From positions 57,967-121,966 of the forward strand of contig JAFMVD010000012.1 of the NCBI GenBank assembly GCA_025499625.1: 64,000 nt of DNA, read 5' to 3'. This document shows, piece by piece, positions 1 to 10,295 of the stretch. Every line of letters starts with the position of its first letter. Position 1 is the first letter of the stretch. The position numbers were made by a program, and so were the translations under genes. The stretch comes from Carboxylicivirga fragile. Lineage in GTDB: Bacteria > Bacteroidota > Bacteroidia > Bacteroidales > Marinilabiliaceae. The notes under the pieces were generated by a model, which had not been told where the DNA came from, did not search any database, and was given only the letters and a program-made list of their open reading frames with translations.

Positions 1-2
1 CT

Positions 3-842
3 TTTACAGTGCCACTGCTAATAGTTGGCTTCACCTTTATGATCGTATCCGTATTTGTATACCTTCTTTCAGGAAAGAATATTTTCCCAGGCTTAATATA
101 TGTTTGTCTGGGTCTGGTATTATTTGCCATATCTGCTGCCAACATTAAACCAATGTCGATAAACGGAATGGAATATGTGGTAACCACATTACTATGGTTC
201 TTAGTTGTAAGCGGAACCTACTCCATAAGTCATTTTGTAAAATCATTTGAATTACGATATGTGAGTTATGGTGCCTGGGTATTATTAATTATTTATTGGT
301 TTACTGTAGCCTGGGATGTGCAATGGATCGAATTATTCGGTTTAAAGTTTGTACCATTCTTAAACGCAGGTGCACTTACGTGGATGTTATTAGCAGGCTT
401 TGGATTTTTCATTGCAAAAAAAGAGCAGACCGATCTACCTGTTTTGAGTAATATATTTGCCATTGTGGCCAATATCATTGTTGCCGGTCTAATTACCATA
501 CAGATTAAAAACATCTGGCTAGCCTACGACATCAATAATTTCAGCAGACCTTTGGCCATCTCAATTTCATACATCGTATATGCCTTATTGATTTTCCTAT
601 GGGGATCACACACTAAGGCTATTTCATTCCGAATTATGGGAACCATTGTTTTGTTGATTACTTCGATTAAAGTATTCTTCTGGGACTTATCAGGAACTGC
701 CAATGTAAGTAAAATGATTTTCCTTGTTATAATCGGCTTATTAACCTTGGCCATAGCACATATCAATAAGAAGTGGTTAGAAAAAGAAGAAGGCAACAAA
801 ACACTAAAAACACCACCTTCAGTTGAAGAAAGCAATACTTAA
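3..842 (+). CDS. DUF2339 family membrane protein, C-terminal part (5' end outside window)
   Basis: The reading frame is open to the window edge, so this is the C-terminal part of a larger protein; the GTG at 9 is not a real start. About 280 residues are visible, almost all in hydrophobic segments typical of an inner-membrane protein with many helices. The end (a Lys-Val-Phe-Phe-Trp-Asp-Leu-Ser segment, one more long helix, then a charged tail) resembles the C-terminus of DUF2339 predicted membrane proteins of Bacteroidota. Function is unknown in that family. Another polytopic membrane protein cannot be excluded. Confidence 0.6.
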   Translation, partial: FTVPLLIVGFTFMIVSVFVYLLSGKNIFPGLIYVCLGLVLFAISAANIKPMSINGMEYVVTTLLWFLVVSGTYSISHFVKSFELRYVSYGAWVLLIIYWFTVAWDVQWIELFGLKFVPFLNAGALTWMLLAGFGFFIAKKEQTDLPVLSNIFAIVANIIVAGLITIQIKNIWLAYDINNFSRPLAISISYIVYALLIFLWGSHTKAISFRIMGTIVLLITSIKVFFWDLSGTANVSKMIFLVIIGLLTLAIAHINKKWLEKEEGNKTLKTPPSVEESNT

Positions 843-928
843 GTGGTAAAAGCGTACTTGTTTAATTGGTTATTATATATTTGTATATAAGAGTTTATAA
901 AAAGTATTTTTGAACAAACTTAATACTC

Positions 929-982
929 ACCCCTAAATCCCCTAAAGGGGAGGCTCAGGTCCCCTTTAGGGGATTTAGGGGT
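929..982. terminator. Perfect 22-bp inverted repeat, probable terminator
   Basis: Two arms of 22 bases (929-950 and 961-982) are exact reverse complements around a 10-nt loop. Each arm is itself built from runs of CCCC and GGGG around TAAA. The right arm is followed by a short T run. It lies after the DUF2339 gene and 40 nt before the transporter gene, so termination is the simplest role, though the length and perfection also fit a mobile palindromic repeat. Confidence 0.6.
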
Positions 983-1022
983 TTTAAAATCACGTATAAG
1001 GTAAGTATATAAAACATAGGCC

Positions 1023-2258
1023 ATGGAAAAGTCAAAATTCAGGTGGATACCATTATTTATCACCAACTTCTTAGGTGTTCTCAACGACAATTACCTGAAA
1101 TACCTCATCTTATTTATAGGTACAACATGGCTATCGAAAGATAACGAGTCCATCATCATTATGCTTGCATCTGGCTTATTTGTTATTCCCTACATTCTGT
1201 TTTCACCTCTTGCAGGCAAGTTAGCTCGCGATCATTCCAAGGCTAAGATTATTCAAAAGGCTAAATTGTATGAGATACCTATCATGATTATTGCATCCAT
1301 TGGATTTGTTATTCACAACATACCAGTTGCCATGATTGGAATATTTCTGATGGGCTTGCAAAGTGCTTTATTTTCGCCAGCTAAGTATGGTATTATTCGC
1401 GACATAGGAGGAAAAGAAGGAATCCCATATGGTACTGGTGCCATGGAAATGTTGACTTTCTTAGGTGTGCTAATTGGGACCTTTGCAGCAGGTGTTGTTT
1501 CTGACTTTTCAAATTCAGATCAGTGGGGACCCTACCAAATAATTATCGTTTGCAGCACCATAATACTTTTTGCCTTGATTGGCTGGTTGACTAGCCTTAA
1601 GATTAATCCCAAGGAATCCGCACCAAATGAAGAAGAGCATACATCTCTTAATCCCTTTGTCTTTATGCGCAATTCCTATATATGGAGCAAGCAAATCAAA
1701 GGATTAAACATAGTCATTTTTGGATTGGCAACCTTTTGGGCCATTGGTTCATTAATACAGATGAATGTAATTCCACATTGCCGAAGTGTTTTAAATCTTT
1801 CGGATACAGCTACCGGAACCATTATGGCATTAGTTGCCATTGGCATTGGAGCTGGGTGTTATGTTACAGGTGTAATATCAAACCATAAACTTAAGATGTA
1901 CCTTGTTCCCATTGGCGGATTCGGTATGGGAATTAGTGTTTCTTTAATATTCCTACTAAATCCATCAACAGTGTGGTTTACCATACTTATAATTCTCACT
2001 GCTTTTTTCGCAGGAATATTTAAGATCCCGTTAAATGCATTTATCCAATCAAAGGTAGAAGGACGAAAGTTAGGACTTATACTGGCCTACAATAATCTGG
2101 TTCTGTTTTCTTTCATTTTGGTGGCAGCAGGTATCTTTGGTTATGTTGAAACTAAAACAGATTCTCTCATGGTTTTTGCAACCATTGCAATTATTATTTG
2201 GGCCATAACAATTATTACCTGGTTGAAAATACCAGGTGCCAATAAACGAACTAAGTAA
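1023..2258 (+). CDS. MFS transporter, probable lysophospholipid transporter (LplT-like)
   Basis: 411 residues with about 12 predicted membrane helices, the normal size of a major facilitator carrier. The N-terminus contains LNDNYLKY in the first helix region, close to the LNDN motif seen in LplT and in fused LplT-PlsC-ligase proteins. In Enterobacteria LplT flips lyso-phosphatidylethanolamine inward for reacylation by Aas. The next gene is an Aas-like acyltransferase/ligase on the same strand, which supports this role. The substrate is inferred from context; other MFS substrates remain possible. Confidence 0.75.
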   Translation: MEKSKFRWIPLFITNFLGVLNDNYLKYLILFIGTTWLSKDNESIIIMLASGLFVIPYILFSPLAGKLARDHSKAKIIQKAKLYEIPIMIIASIGFVIHNIPVAMIGIFLMGLQSALFSPAKYGIIRDIGGKEGIPYGTGAMEMLTFLGVLIGTFAAGVVSDFSNSDQWGPYQIIIVCSTIILFALIGWLTSLKINPKESAPNEEEHTSLNPFVFMRNSYIWSKQIKGLNIVIFGLATFWAIGSLIQMNVIPHCRSVLNLSDTATGTIMALVAIGIGAGCYVTGVISNHKLKMYLVPIGGFGMGISVSLIFLLNPSTVWFTILIILTAFFAGIFKIPLNAFIQSKVEGRKLGLILAYNNLVLFSFILVAAGIFGYVETKTDSLMVFATIAIIIWAITIITWLKIPGANKRTK

Positions 2259-2322
2259 AATATTGTTATTATTTAGGCAAACGAATAGAGCATGTGCGCA
2301 TTCTGGATTAAATTATTTGATT

Positions 2323-4995
2323 ATGAAACAACATCACCCCATTATAATACAAGTTGCTAAAATATTCTTTAGCTTCATTAGAGTACTGCTAAGTCTTCGC
2401 TACAAGGTGGAAGTAAAAGGTGGTGATGAGCTTCGTAAAGACAATGTCAAATTTCTATTGCCCAACCACCAGGCCATAATGGATCCTGTCCTTTTGTTTG
2501 CACATTTATATAAATACACAACCGCTGTTCCTGTTGTAACGGCTACTTATTACGACATGCCAGTTGCAAAAACAATGTTCTCGGCATGGGGAACTGTTCG
2601 GGTTAGTGATTTGGAATCAGGCAGTAGAAATACCAACGTACTAGATCAAGTGGTAGGTTCAGTTAAGAAGGGTTTTGAATTAAAGAAGAACATCGTACTT
2701 TATCCAAGCGGACAAATTGCTGGCCAGGGCTATGAGAAAATATTTAATAAGCAGAGTGCCTATAAAATAGTTAAGGACCTTCCCGAAAATGTGGAAGTTA
2801 TTGCGGTTCGAATTAATGGCCTTTGGGGAAGTCGTTGGTCGCGTGCGTGGGCTGGCAAGTCACCCAACTTCGTAACAACACTTCTGAAGTGTATGGGCAT
2901 TATATTAGTAAACCTGATCATATTATCGCCGCGCCGAAAAATTAAGATCGAAATAGAAAACATAACAACACAGGCTAAAAAGAAAAGTACAGGCGACAGA
3001 ACTGAGTTTAACCAGTATCTGGAAAATGTATACAATGTACATGGTTCGGAGCCAGTTAATTTTTTAAAATACTACTTTTTTTCACCCCAATTAAAAAGAA
3101 GCTTGCCTGAACGCATTGCTGGTTCTGAAGAAGATGCAACAAGCCAGACATCAGATATGGCAACTGAAGACATACCCAATGATGTACTAAAATTAGTAAA
3201 GCTGTGTATTGCAGAAAAGCTCGAGATAACTTCAGAAGAGATCAAACAAAGTGATTTCTTACAGTTAGATCTAGGGGCAGACTCATTGAATATGGTTGAA
3301 ATATTATCGGAGATTGAGAATAATTTTCCTACATTCTCTGCGCCTCAAATCAATGAGATAAAAACAGTTGCAGATGTTTGCCTGGCTGCCATGGGACAAT
3401 TCAAAACTGCAATGGATCTACCAAGTTCAAACTTACAACAACCCTTATCCGCTATTCACGACTTATACATTGATGATAAAAAAAGCATTACCGAATTACT
3501 AAAAATGGTAATGTCCTCAAACACATCTGATCCGTTTGTATACGATGCAATGTTAGGGTCAACTAATCGAAAAACTTTCTTCCTGAAAGCATGCGTTGTT
3601 TCTGAATTCTTAAAAGATGAGATAAAGGAAAAACACGTGGGTATAATGTTGCCAGCTTTGCAAAGCACCACCCTATTGATTGCAGCCTGTTATCTGGCCG
3701 GAAAAATACCCGTAATGCTTAACTGGACAGTTGGTAATAAGGTACTGGAACATTGTATCGAAACGAGTCAGATAACAAAAATACTTTCGGCTGGCACTTT
3801 TATTGACAAAGTAAAAGAACTGCTTCCTGACTCCATACACTCTAAACTTATATTACTGGAGAAAAAAGTGCCTACACTTGGACTTGGCATCAAATTAAAA
3901 GGTGCTCTCAAATCGAAACTACCATTCTTAATCAAAAACCCTAAGTTAGATGATACGGCGGTTGTTTTATTTACCTCTGGAAGTGAAACCATGCCCAAAG
4001 CAGTTCCGCTATCACACAAAAACATAGTGAGCGATTTGGCAGCCGTATTCAACCTTGTTGATTTAAGCAATAACGAAACATTTTTATCCTTCTTACCCCC
4101 ATTCCATAGCTTTGGATTTACCGTACTCAGCATTTTACCATTGATAAGTGGTGTAAAAACGGCCTACACGCCCAATCCTACAGATGCACGTGAAGTGATT
4201 AGAGTTCTCAAGCATGTTCAAGCCAATTTATTAATTGGCACACCTAGTTTCTTAAAGTTGCTACTTTCAGAGAGTTCTTCCTATCATTTAAAATCAGTTC
4301 ATTACGCCATATCTGGAGCCGAAGCAATGCCAGCATCTCTAAAAAAGCAATTTGAAGAGATGACTAACAACGCGCTAATACTAGAAGGTTATGGCATTAC
4401 CGAATGTGCTCCTGTGCTTTCTCTTAATCCAAGAGAAAAACAGAAACTAAATAGTGTTGGTAAATTATTACCTGGCATTGAAGGAATTATTTTGGATCCG
4501 GAAACCAGCGCACCTAAGGACGTTGGACAACCCGGAATGATATACGTATCTGGCCCTAATGTATTTGATGGTTACATCAACAACGAAGATCTAAAACCAT
4601 TCAAAACCATCAATGGCAAACGTTTTTACAAAACAGGTGATCTTGGTTATTTCGATGATGAAGGCTTTTTATTTATTACCGGTCGTTTAAAACGATTCAT
4701 TAAAATAGCAGGCGAAATGATTAGTTTACCATTTATTGAGAAAGTATTACTCGAAAAATATGGTGAAGAAGACAAGCAAGTATTAGCCGTAGAGGGCAGC
4801 GACAAAACAACGCCAGCTCAGATTGTTTTATTCACTTCAAAAAACATCAACTTAAAGGAAGCTAACGAGCATTTATTAGCCAATGGCATTGCAGCTATTG
4901 CAAAAATAAAAACGATTGAAACTATTGACGAAATACCTGTACTTGGAACAGGAAAAGTAAATTACAAAGTACTTAAAGCTTTAATTGAAAATTAA
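2323..4995 (+). CDS. Acyltransferase / acyl carrier / acyl-ACP ligase fusion (Aas-like)
   Basis: 890 residues from the ATG at 2323; an in-frame extension to 2236 would overlap the transporter gene and has no homology-like sequence. Three domains are visible. A PlsC acyltransferase has the HX4D motif NHQAIMD at about 48-54. An acyl carrier domain has the phosphopantetheine site DLGADSLNMVE (Ser about 321). An AMP-forming ligase has FTSGSETMPK (about 549), YGITECAP (about 690), TGDLGY (about 771) and GTGKVNY near the end. E. coli Aas has the first and third domains and uses free ACP; here a carrier domain is fused between them. The likely role is activation of fatty acids and reacylation of lysophospholipids taken up by the upstream transporter. 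Confidence 0.85.
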   Translation: MKQHHPIIIQVAKIFFSFIRVLLSLRYKVEVKGGDELRKDNVKFLLPNHQAIMDPVLLFAHLYKYTTAVPVVTATYYDMPVAKTMFSAWGTVRVSDLESGSRNTNVLDQVVGSVKKGFELKKNIVLYPSGQIAGQGYEKIFNKQSAYKIVKDLPENVEVIAVRINGLWGSRWSRAWAGKSPNFVTTLLKCMGIILVNLIILSPRRKIKIEIENITTQAKKKSTGDRTEFNQYLENVYNVHGSEPVNFLKYYFFSPQLKRSLPERIAGSEEDATSQTSDMATEDIPNDVLKLVKLCIAEKLEITSEEIKQSDFLQLDLGADSLNMVEILSEIENNFPTFSAPQINEIKTVADVCLAAMGQFKTAMDLPSSNLQQPLSAIHDLYIDDKKSITELLKMVMSSNTSDPFVYDAMLGSTNRKTFFLKACVVSEFLKDEIKEKHVGIMLPALQSTTLLIAACYLAGKIPVMLNWTVGNKVLEHCIETSQITKILSAGTFIDKVKELLPDSIHSKLILLEKKVPTLGLGIKLKGALKSKLPFLIKNPKLDDTAVVLFTSGSETMPKAVPLSHKNIVSDLAAVFNLVDLSNNETFLSFLPPFHSFGFTVLSILPLISGVKTAYTPNPTDAREVIRVLKHVQANLLIGTPSFLKLLLSESSSYHLKSVHYAISGAEAMPASLKKQFEEMTNNALILEGYGITECAPVLSLNPREKQKLNSVGKLLPGIEGIILDPETSAPKDVGQPGMIYVSGPNVFDGYINNEDLKPFKTINGKRFYKTGDLGYFDDEGFLFITGRLKRFIKIAGEMISLPFIEKVLLEKYGEEDKQVLAVEGSDKTTPAQIVLFTSKNINLKEANEHLLANGIAAIAKIKTIETIDEIPVLGTGKVNYKVLKALIEN

Positions 4996-5024
4996 CAAAT
5001 CGGCACATTTTCAAATTGAATTTC

Positions 5025-6362
5025 TTACTCAACTCGTCCAATTGGAATATTAATTCCAAAATAGAATTCGCCGTACTTTGCTTCAGAATTCAATACATTG
5101 GTAATAATTGTATTCGAACCTATGAATACATATTTCCATCTCATGGCTATACCGGCAGAAAAATCAATACGATTGTTGTAGGAAATTGGTAAATACGCTC
5201 CCCATGTAGTATTTTCAAACCTCGGCGTTAGATTAAATTTCCAAATATCATTATCAATAATGTGCAGATTTTGACTATAAAGTCCGGGCTGATATCCAAT
5301 CAATCCTGATACATACCAAGTTGGTGTAATACTATAATCACCAGTCAAAAGAACAGAAGTAGGAAGATTCATCTTATACGACTCGTTATTAATCTTTTCA
5401 AAATCCACAGATTTCTCCAATGAATCGATTAAAGCATCTAATGTTTCAATACCATTAAATCGCGAATAAGGTACATCTTCAATCGACACCCTATAGGTAG
5501 CTTGTTTAACCGCACTTCGATGCTTAACATACCCGACATCACCAACCATTAATCCAACTTTAAACTTATAAGGTATATTCTCAGCGTCATCAGGTTTATA
5601 TGAATATGTCATGCCAAAATCCATCCCTAAACCGGCATCTCCAAATAAATCTAACTTACCATCACTGATGGTTTCTTCCAGATTTTTATTTACCCCATAA
5701 GATACATCCACCTTAAAATAATCAATCTTCTCTTTATCATACATCACCTCAATATTATCTAAATCGAAGTATCCCGAACTACCACCAACCAGGTACTTAA
5801 CATTCGCCCCACCAGTAATGAGATGTTCATCCTTATTCCACAAAACACCTGACCAGGTTAAGGTATATTCCATCCATTGATTAACAACCGATTTAAAATA
5901 CTCCCCGCTTACATCCTTAAGCAGTTCGGGGTTGTCATAACCCGTAAATAACTTTCTAACATCGTCAGTTGATGAACGGTAGATACCATCTGCTCTTAAG
6001 CTCGCTGAGAAGGCCACCGCATGTTTCGTATTTATTTTATATGACACAGATGGAAAAGCCAAAAGACCACGCCCAACAAATAAAGACTGATCTGCCCCTA
6101 AGAAGTACTTCAAATCTGAGAAACCAACCTTAGAGAGTTGTTTCATAAAATCCGACTCGTTAAAATTCAAAGCATTGGCCAATCCAATTTGGGCCGATAG
6201 AACATTAATATTCCAACGTGCATCGCTGCGTATTAAATCAGCAGGCTGATTATTTATGTTCTGTAAAGGAAAATAACGACTGGAATGTATGCCAGGAAAG
6301 TCCTGAGCAAAGCTCGTATATAAACCTAAAAACAATATATATAATACAACTATTCGTTTCAT
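5025..6362 (-). CDS. DUF5723 family outer-membrane protein
   Basis: 445 residues starting MKRIVVLYILFLGLYTSFAQ, a clear signal peptide. The mature part is rich in alternating aromatic and polar residues typical of outer-membrane beta strands and ends in a short strand. Segments such as SSRYFPLQNINNQPADL near the N-terminus and a long loop after ALNFNESDF resemble the Bacteroidota DUF5723 family, probable barrels of unknown function. It converges on the Aas-like gene with a 29-bp gap. Its transcript would carry the approximately 90-nt leader element at 6363-6451, with a TAAATTTG -7 element just upstream. Confidence 0.75.
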   Translation of the reverse strand: MKRIVVLYILFLGLYTSFAQDFPGIHSSRYFPLQNINNQPADLIRSDARWNINVLSAQIGLANALNFNESDFMKQLSKVGFSDLKYFLGADQSLFVGRGLLAFPSVSYKINTKHAVAFSASLRADGIYRSSTDDVRKLFTGYDNPELLKDVSGEYFKSVVNQWMEYTLTWSGVLWNKDEHLITGGANVKYLVGGSSGYFDLDNIEVMYDKEKIDYFKVDVSYGVNKNLEETISDGKLDLFGDAGLGMDFGMTYSYKPDDAENIPYKFKVGLMVGDVGYVKHRSAVKQATYRVSIEDVPYSRFNGIETLDALIDSLEKSVDFEKINNESYKMNLPTSVLLTGDYSITPTWYVSGLIGYQPGLYSQNLHIIDNDIWKFNLTPRFENTTWGAYLPISYNNRIDFSAGIAMRWKYVFIGSNTIITNVLNSEAKYGEFYFGINIPIGRVE

Positions 6363-6451
6363 GTGTTTAAATTTATTTCTTAATGGTCACATGGAACTCG
6401 CCAAATTAATTATATTCTTTAATGAGAATAACTTCTCATGGCTCGTTTCAT
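6363..6451 (-). promoter_or_regulatory. Conserved leader element, copy 1 (upstream of DUF5723 gene)
   Basis: On the minus strand this begins ATGAAACGAGCCA and contains TGGCGAGTTCCAT 49 nt later. These arms pair over 13 positions with one A.C mismatch and a central tandem G.A/A.G pair. Inside is the hairpin ATGAGAA-gtta-TTCTCAT, then a weak ATTAA/TTAAT hairpin. The distance from GGCGAG to the ATG of the DUF5723 gene is exactly 40 nt, as in the other two copies. The short reading frame from its first ATG stops after 10 codons. It is probably part of the 5' untranslated RNA; function unknown. Confidence 0.65.
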
Positions 6452-6469
6452 AATTTCTAATTCAATGTA

Positions 6470-6477
6470 CAAATTTA
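6470..6477 (-). promoter_or_regulatory. Bacteroidota -7 promoter element TAAATTTG
   Basis: TAAATTTG matches TAnnTTTG exactly, with a TTGA about 21 nt further upstream on the minus strand as a possible -33 element. It would start transcription just before the leader element at 6451, so the element would open the mRNA of the DUF5723 gene. Confidence 0.5.
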
Positions 6478-6566
6478 AAAAATCTTAAGCACCAATAGTC
6501 AATTTAGTTCATTCTTGCTTTAAAATTGTATTTTAGCCCTCACAAACCAAATACGTAATTACCTCA

Positions 6567-7253
6567 ATGAACCTAGTCATAATCGCAAGTGCCCCAATTC
6601 TTATCATTTTATTTTACGTTTATTATCGCGACAAATATGAAAAAGAGCCATTAGGCCTTCTATTTTCAAGCTTAGTAGCGGGTATGATTATTTGCATACC
6701 AATACTCTTTGCCGAAAGATGGGCATCGGGCATGTTAGCTCCATTACGAACCAACATGATTAATTCAGCCTTTTGGGATGCATTTTTTGTTGCTTCTTTT
6801 TGGGAAGAAGCATTTAAAATGCTAGCGGTTATGTTACTTGTTTGGCGTAACAAGAACTTTAACGAACGATTCGATGGAATTGTTTACGCCGTATTTGTTT
6901 CCTTGGGTTTTGCACTAGTCGAAAACATCATGTATGTTCTAAATACCGATAATGGCATACAAACAGGAATTGCACGATCATTTACAGCTGTACCAGCCCA
7001 TGCCATGTTTGGTGTTATGATGGGTTATCACCTGGGTTTAGCGCGCTTCATCAAGAGCAAAAGAAAGATGCACCTATTCCATGCTTTCTTTTACCCTTTT
7101 CTTTTTCATGGCTTATACGATTTTATTCTAATGTCGAAAAACGATTGGTTATTGCTAACATTTGCCCCTTTAATGGTATACATGTATATACGCATTAAGA
7201 AACGTTTGATCCAGCATTCCGAAGATTCAGTTTTTAAATCAAGTACAGAATAG
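6567..7253 (+). CDS. PrsW family intramembrane metalloprotease
   Basis: 228 residues with several membrane helices. The catalytic signatures of the PrsW/CPBP-like group are visible: the glutamate pair FWEEAFKM at about 80-81, ENIMY at about 125, and the histidines in PAHAMFG and FHGLYDF. The family cleaves membrane proteins such as anti-sigma factors in Bacillus; the substrate here is unknown. The stop codon is one base before the ATG of the release-factor-like gene, so the two are probably cotranscribed. Confidence 0.85.
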   Translation: MNLVIIASAPILIILFYVYYRDKYEKEPLGLLFSSLVAGMIICIPILFAERWASGMLAPLRTNMINSAFWDAFFVASFWEEAFKMLAVMLLVWRNKNFNERFDGIVYAVFVSLGFALVENIMYVLNTDNGIQTGIARSFTAVPAHAMFGVMMGYHLGLARFIKSKRKMHLFHAFFYPFLFHGLYDFILMSKNDWLLLTFAPLMVYMYIRIKKRLIQHSEDSVFKSSTE

Positions 7254-7254
7254 T

Positions 7255-7671
7255 ATGCTTGCAGATCAATTAAAAAGAAGAGGTTTCGAAAGCGAATTAC
7301 AATACTCAGCTTCTCGAAGTGGTGGACCAGGTGGACAGAATGTTAATAAGGTAAATACTAAAGTTGAACTGCGTTTTAATATTAATGGTTCCAACTTACT
7401 ATCAGATATTGAAAAAGAGCGCTTACTCATAAAACTGGCCAATAAACTGACACAAGAAGGTGAATTAATTCTCATAGGCCAAACAGAACGCTCACAACTC
7501 AAAAATAAATTGGCGGTAACAGAACGTTTTTACACCATTGTTGCAGTCGCATTAACTTTGCCTAAAAAACGCAAGCCAAGTCGTCGCACGAGAGCTTCAG
7601 TTGAACGTCGACTGGACTCAAAAAAGAAACAAGCTCAGAAAAAGTCAAATAGAAAATTTAAAGATTATTAA
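7255..7671 (+). CDS. arfB: ArfB/YaeJ-type peptidyl-tRNA hydrolase, ribosome rescue
   Basis: 138 residues. The N-terminal part carries SGGPGGQNVNK, with the GGQ tripeptide (residues 26-28) that hydrolyses peptidyl-tRNA in the ribosome. The C-terminus is a very basic tail (KKRKPSRRTRASVERR, then repeated KK), which in ArfB enters the empty mRNA channel of stalled ribosomes. The length matches ArfB and is much shorter than RF1/RF2, which also have stop-codon recognition domains absent here. It follows the PrsW gene with no real gap. Confidence 0.92.
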   Translation: MLADQLKRRGFESELQYSASRSGGPGGQNVNKVNTKVELRFNINGSNLLSDIEKERLLIKLANKLTQEGELILIGQTERSQLKNKLAVTERFYTIVAVALTLPKKRKPSRRTRASVERRLDSKKKQAQKKSNRKFKDY

Positions 7672-7720
7672 AATACCTACATTTGTAGAAATTTAAGCTA
7701 TCGTATCAAAGTAATAAACC

Positions 7721-8197
7721 ATGCAAGAAATTACATTAGGACAAGGCCTTGACAAACTTATTTTTGGCATCACACGCGAAGAAGTAAAGAAAATATTAGG
7801 TGAGCCATCGGAAATTGAAAAGATGGAAGGTGATGAGGAATCAGGAGCCATGGAAGCGTGGCATTACGATGAGCAACATCTATCCTTGGCATTTGAAGAA
7901 GATTCAAACTGGCGCTTATTGTCCATCACTTCGGCATCGGCTGATGTACTTTTTGAGGGAATTGATTTAATTGGCTTGAGCCAAAATGAGGTAATGGAGC
8001 AGATGGAAGTATTCAACTTGGGTGAGTTCAATGTTGAAGATTTATCTGAAGGCGTACTAATGGAGCAAATTGTTGCAACCAATACCGACTTTAGTTTAAA
8101 CTTGTTTTTTGATGGAGATACATTGGCTGAGATCCAATGGGGACCTTTCTGGGACGATGATAAGGAACAACCTATTTGGCCTGAAGAAAATGAATAA
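7721..8197 (+). CDS. Acidic cytosolic protein of unknown function
   Basis: 158 residues with no signal peptide or membrane helix and very acidic, particularly in its C-terminal tail. The opening LGQGLDKLIFGITREEVKKILGEP has the pattern of the small BamE/SmpA-like fold (turn, helix, GxP), followed by a second strand-helix unit, so it may be two copies of a small alpha/beta unit. I do not recognise a named family. It stands 49 nt after arfB on the same strand and could belong to that operon. Confidence 0.7.
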   Translation: MQEITLGQGLDKLIFGITREEVKKILGEPSEIEKMEGDEESGAMEAWHYDEQHLSLAFEEDSNWRLLSITSASADVLFEGIDLIGLSQNEVMEQMEVFNLGEFNVEDLSEGVLMEQIVATNTDFSLNLFFDGDTLAEIQWGPFWDDDKEQPIWPEENE

Positions 8198-8410
8198 GTC
8201 AATGTACCAATTTGAAAATGTGATAATGTGGTGATGTGACAAGTTTTGAACACATCACCAAATTAAACAATTGACGAATCAGACTATCTACTAATCTCCA
8301 GATTGATTAATTGACAAATCAACTCATTTTCAAATTAACTAATTGATCAATTAACACATTGAGTCATTTTCAAATTAGCAAATTGATTAATTGGCACATC
8401 GCACATCCTT
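8198..8410. repeat. Degenerate A+T-rich intergenic repeats
   Basis: Irregular copies of phrases like TTTTCAAATTAAC, AATTGATTAATTG and AATTGACAAATC recur several times on this stretch. The units vary in length and are not separated by unique spacers of constant size. This is a familiar kind of low-complexity spacer in Bacteroidota and is not a CRISPR array. Confidence 0.6.
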
Positions 8411-8449
8411 TTACCTTTCTTAACACCATAAAATTCTATAAGCCAATAA

Positions 8450-10099
<1,650 letters not shown>

Positions 10100-10123
10100 C
10101 AACCAGACACATTATTATATTGC

Positions 10124-10156
10124 AAAAAGCTAGTTCCATTGTGGGGCTAGCTTTTT
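10124..10156 (+). terminator. Rho-independent terminator after the ABC-F gene
   Basis: AAAAAGCTAG and CTAGCTTTTT pair around a 13-nt loop, and the right arm ends in a run of T. Confidence 0.85.
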
Positions 10157-10258
10157 TTTATCACTCCACATAACCTTAAATTAATATCTTAACATAAAAC
10201 CCATATTCTAATCACTTAATGATCATTTTCAATTAAACTTAAGCTAAGCCCTACACTC

Positions 10259-10266
10259 TACATTTG
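10259..10266 (+). promoter_or_regulatory. -7 promoter element TACATTTG of the TonB receptor-phytase operon
   Basis: Exact TAnnTTTG match, 29 nt before the start codon of the receptor gene. No convincing -33 TTTG is seen. CTTAACATAAAAC at 10188-10200 loosely resembles half of a phosphate-box motif, but this is weak. Confidence 0.5.
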
Positions 10267-10295
10267 CCGCCATAATAATTTAACCGAATTCAATA

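Noticed and set aside
2236..2322. N-terminal extension of the acyltransferase gene
   Set aside because: It overlaps the transporter gene and has no domain-like sequence; the ATG at 2323 fits the PlsC family start.
3768..4133. 121-codon antisense ORF in the acyltransferase/ligase gene
   Set aside because: It mirrors the conserved ligase motifs on the other strand.
8198..8410. CRISPR-like repetition between the 7721 gene and the ABC-F gene
   Set aside because: Units vary in length and sequence and there are no equal-sized unique spacers.
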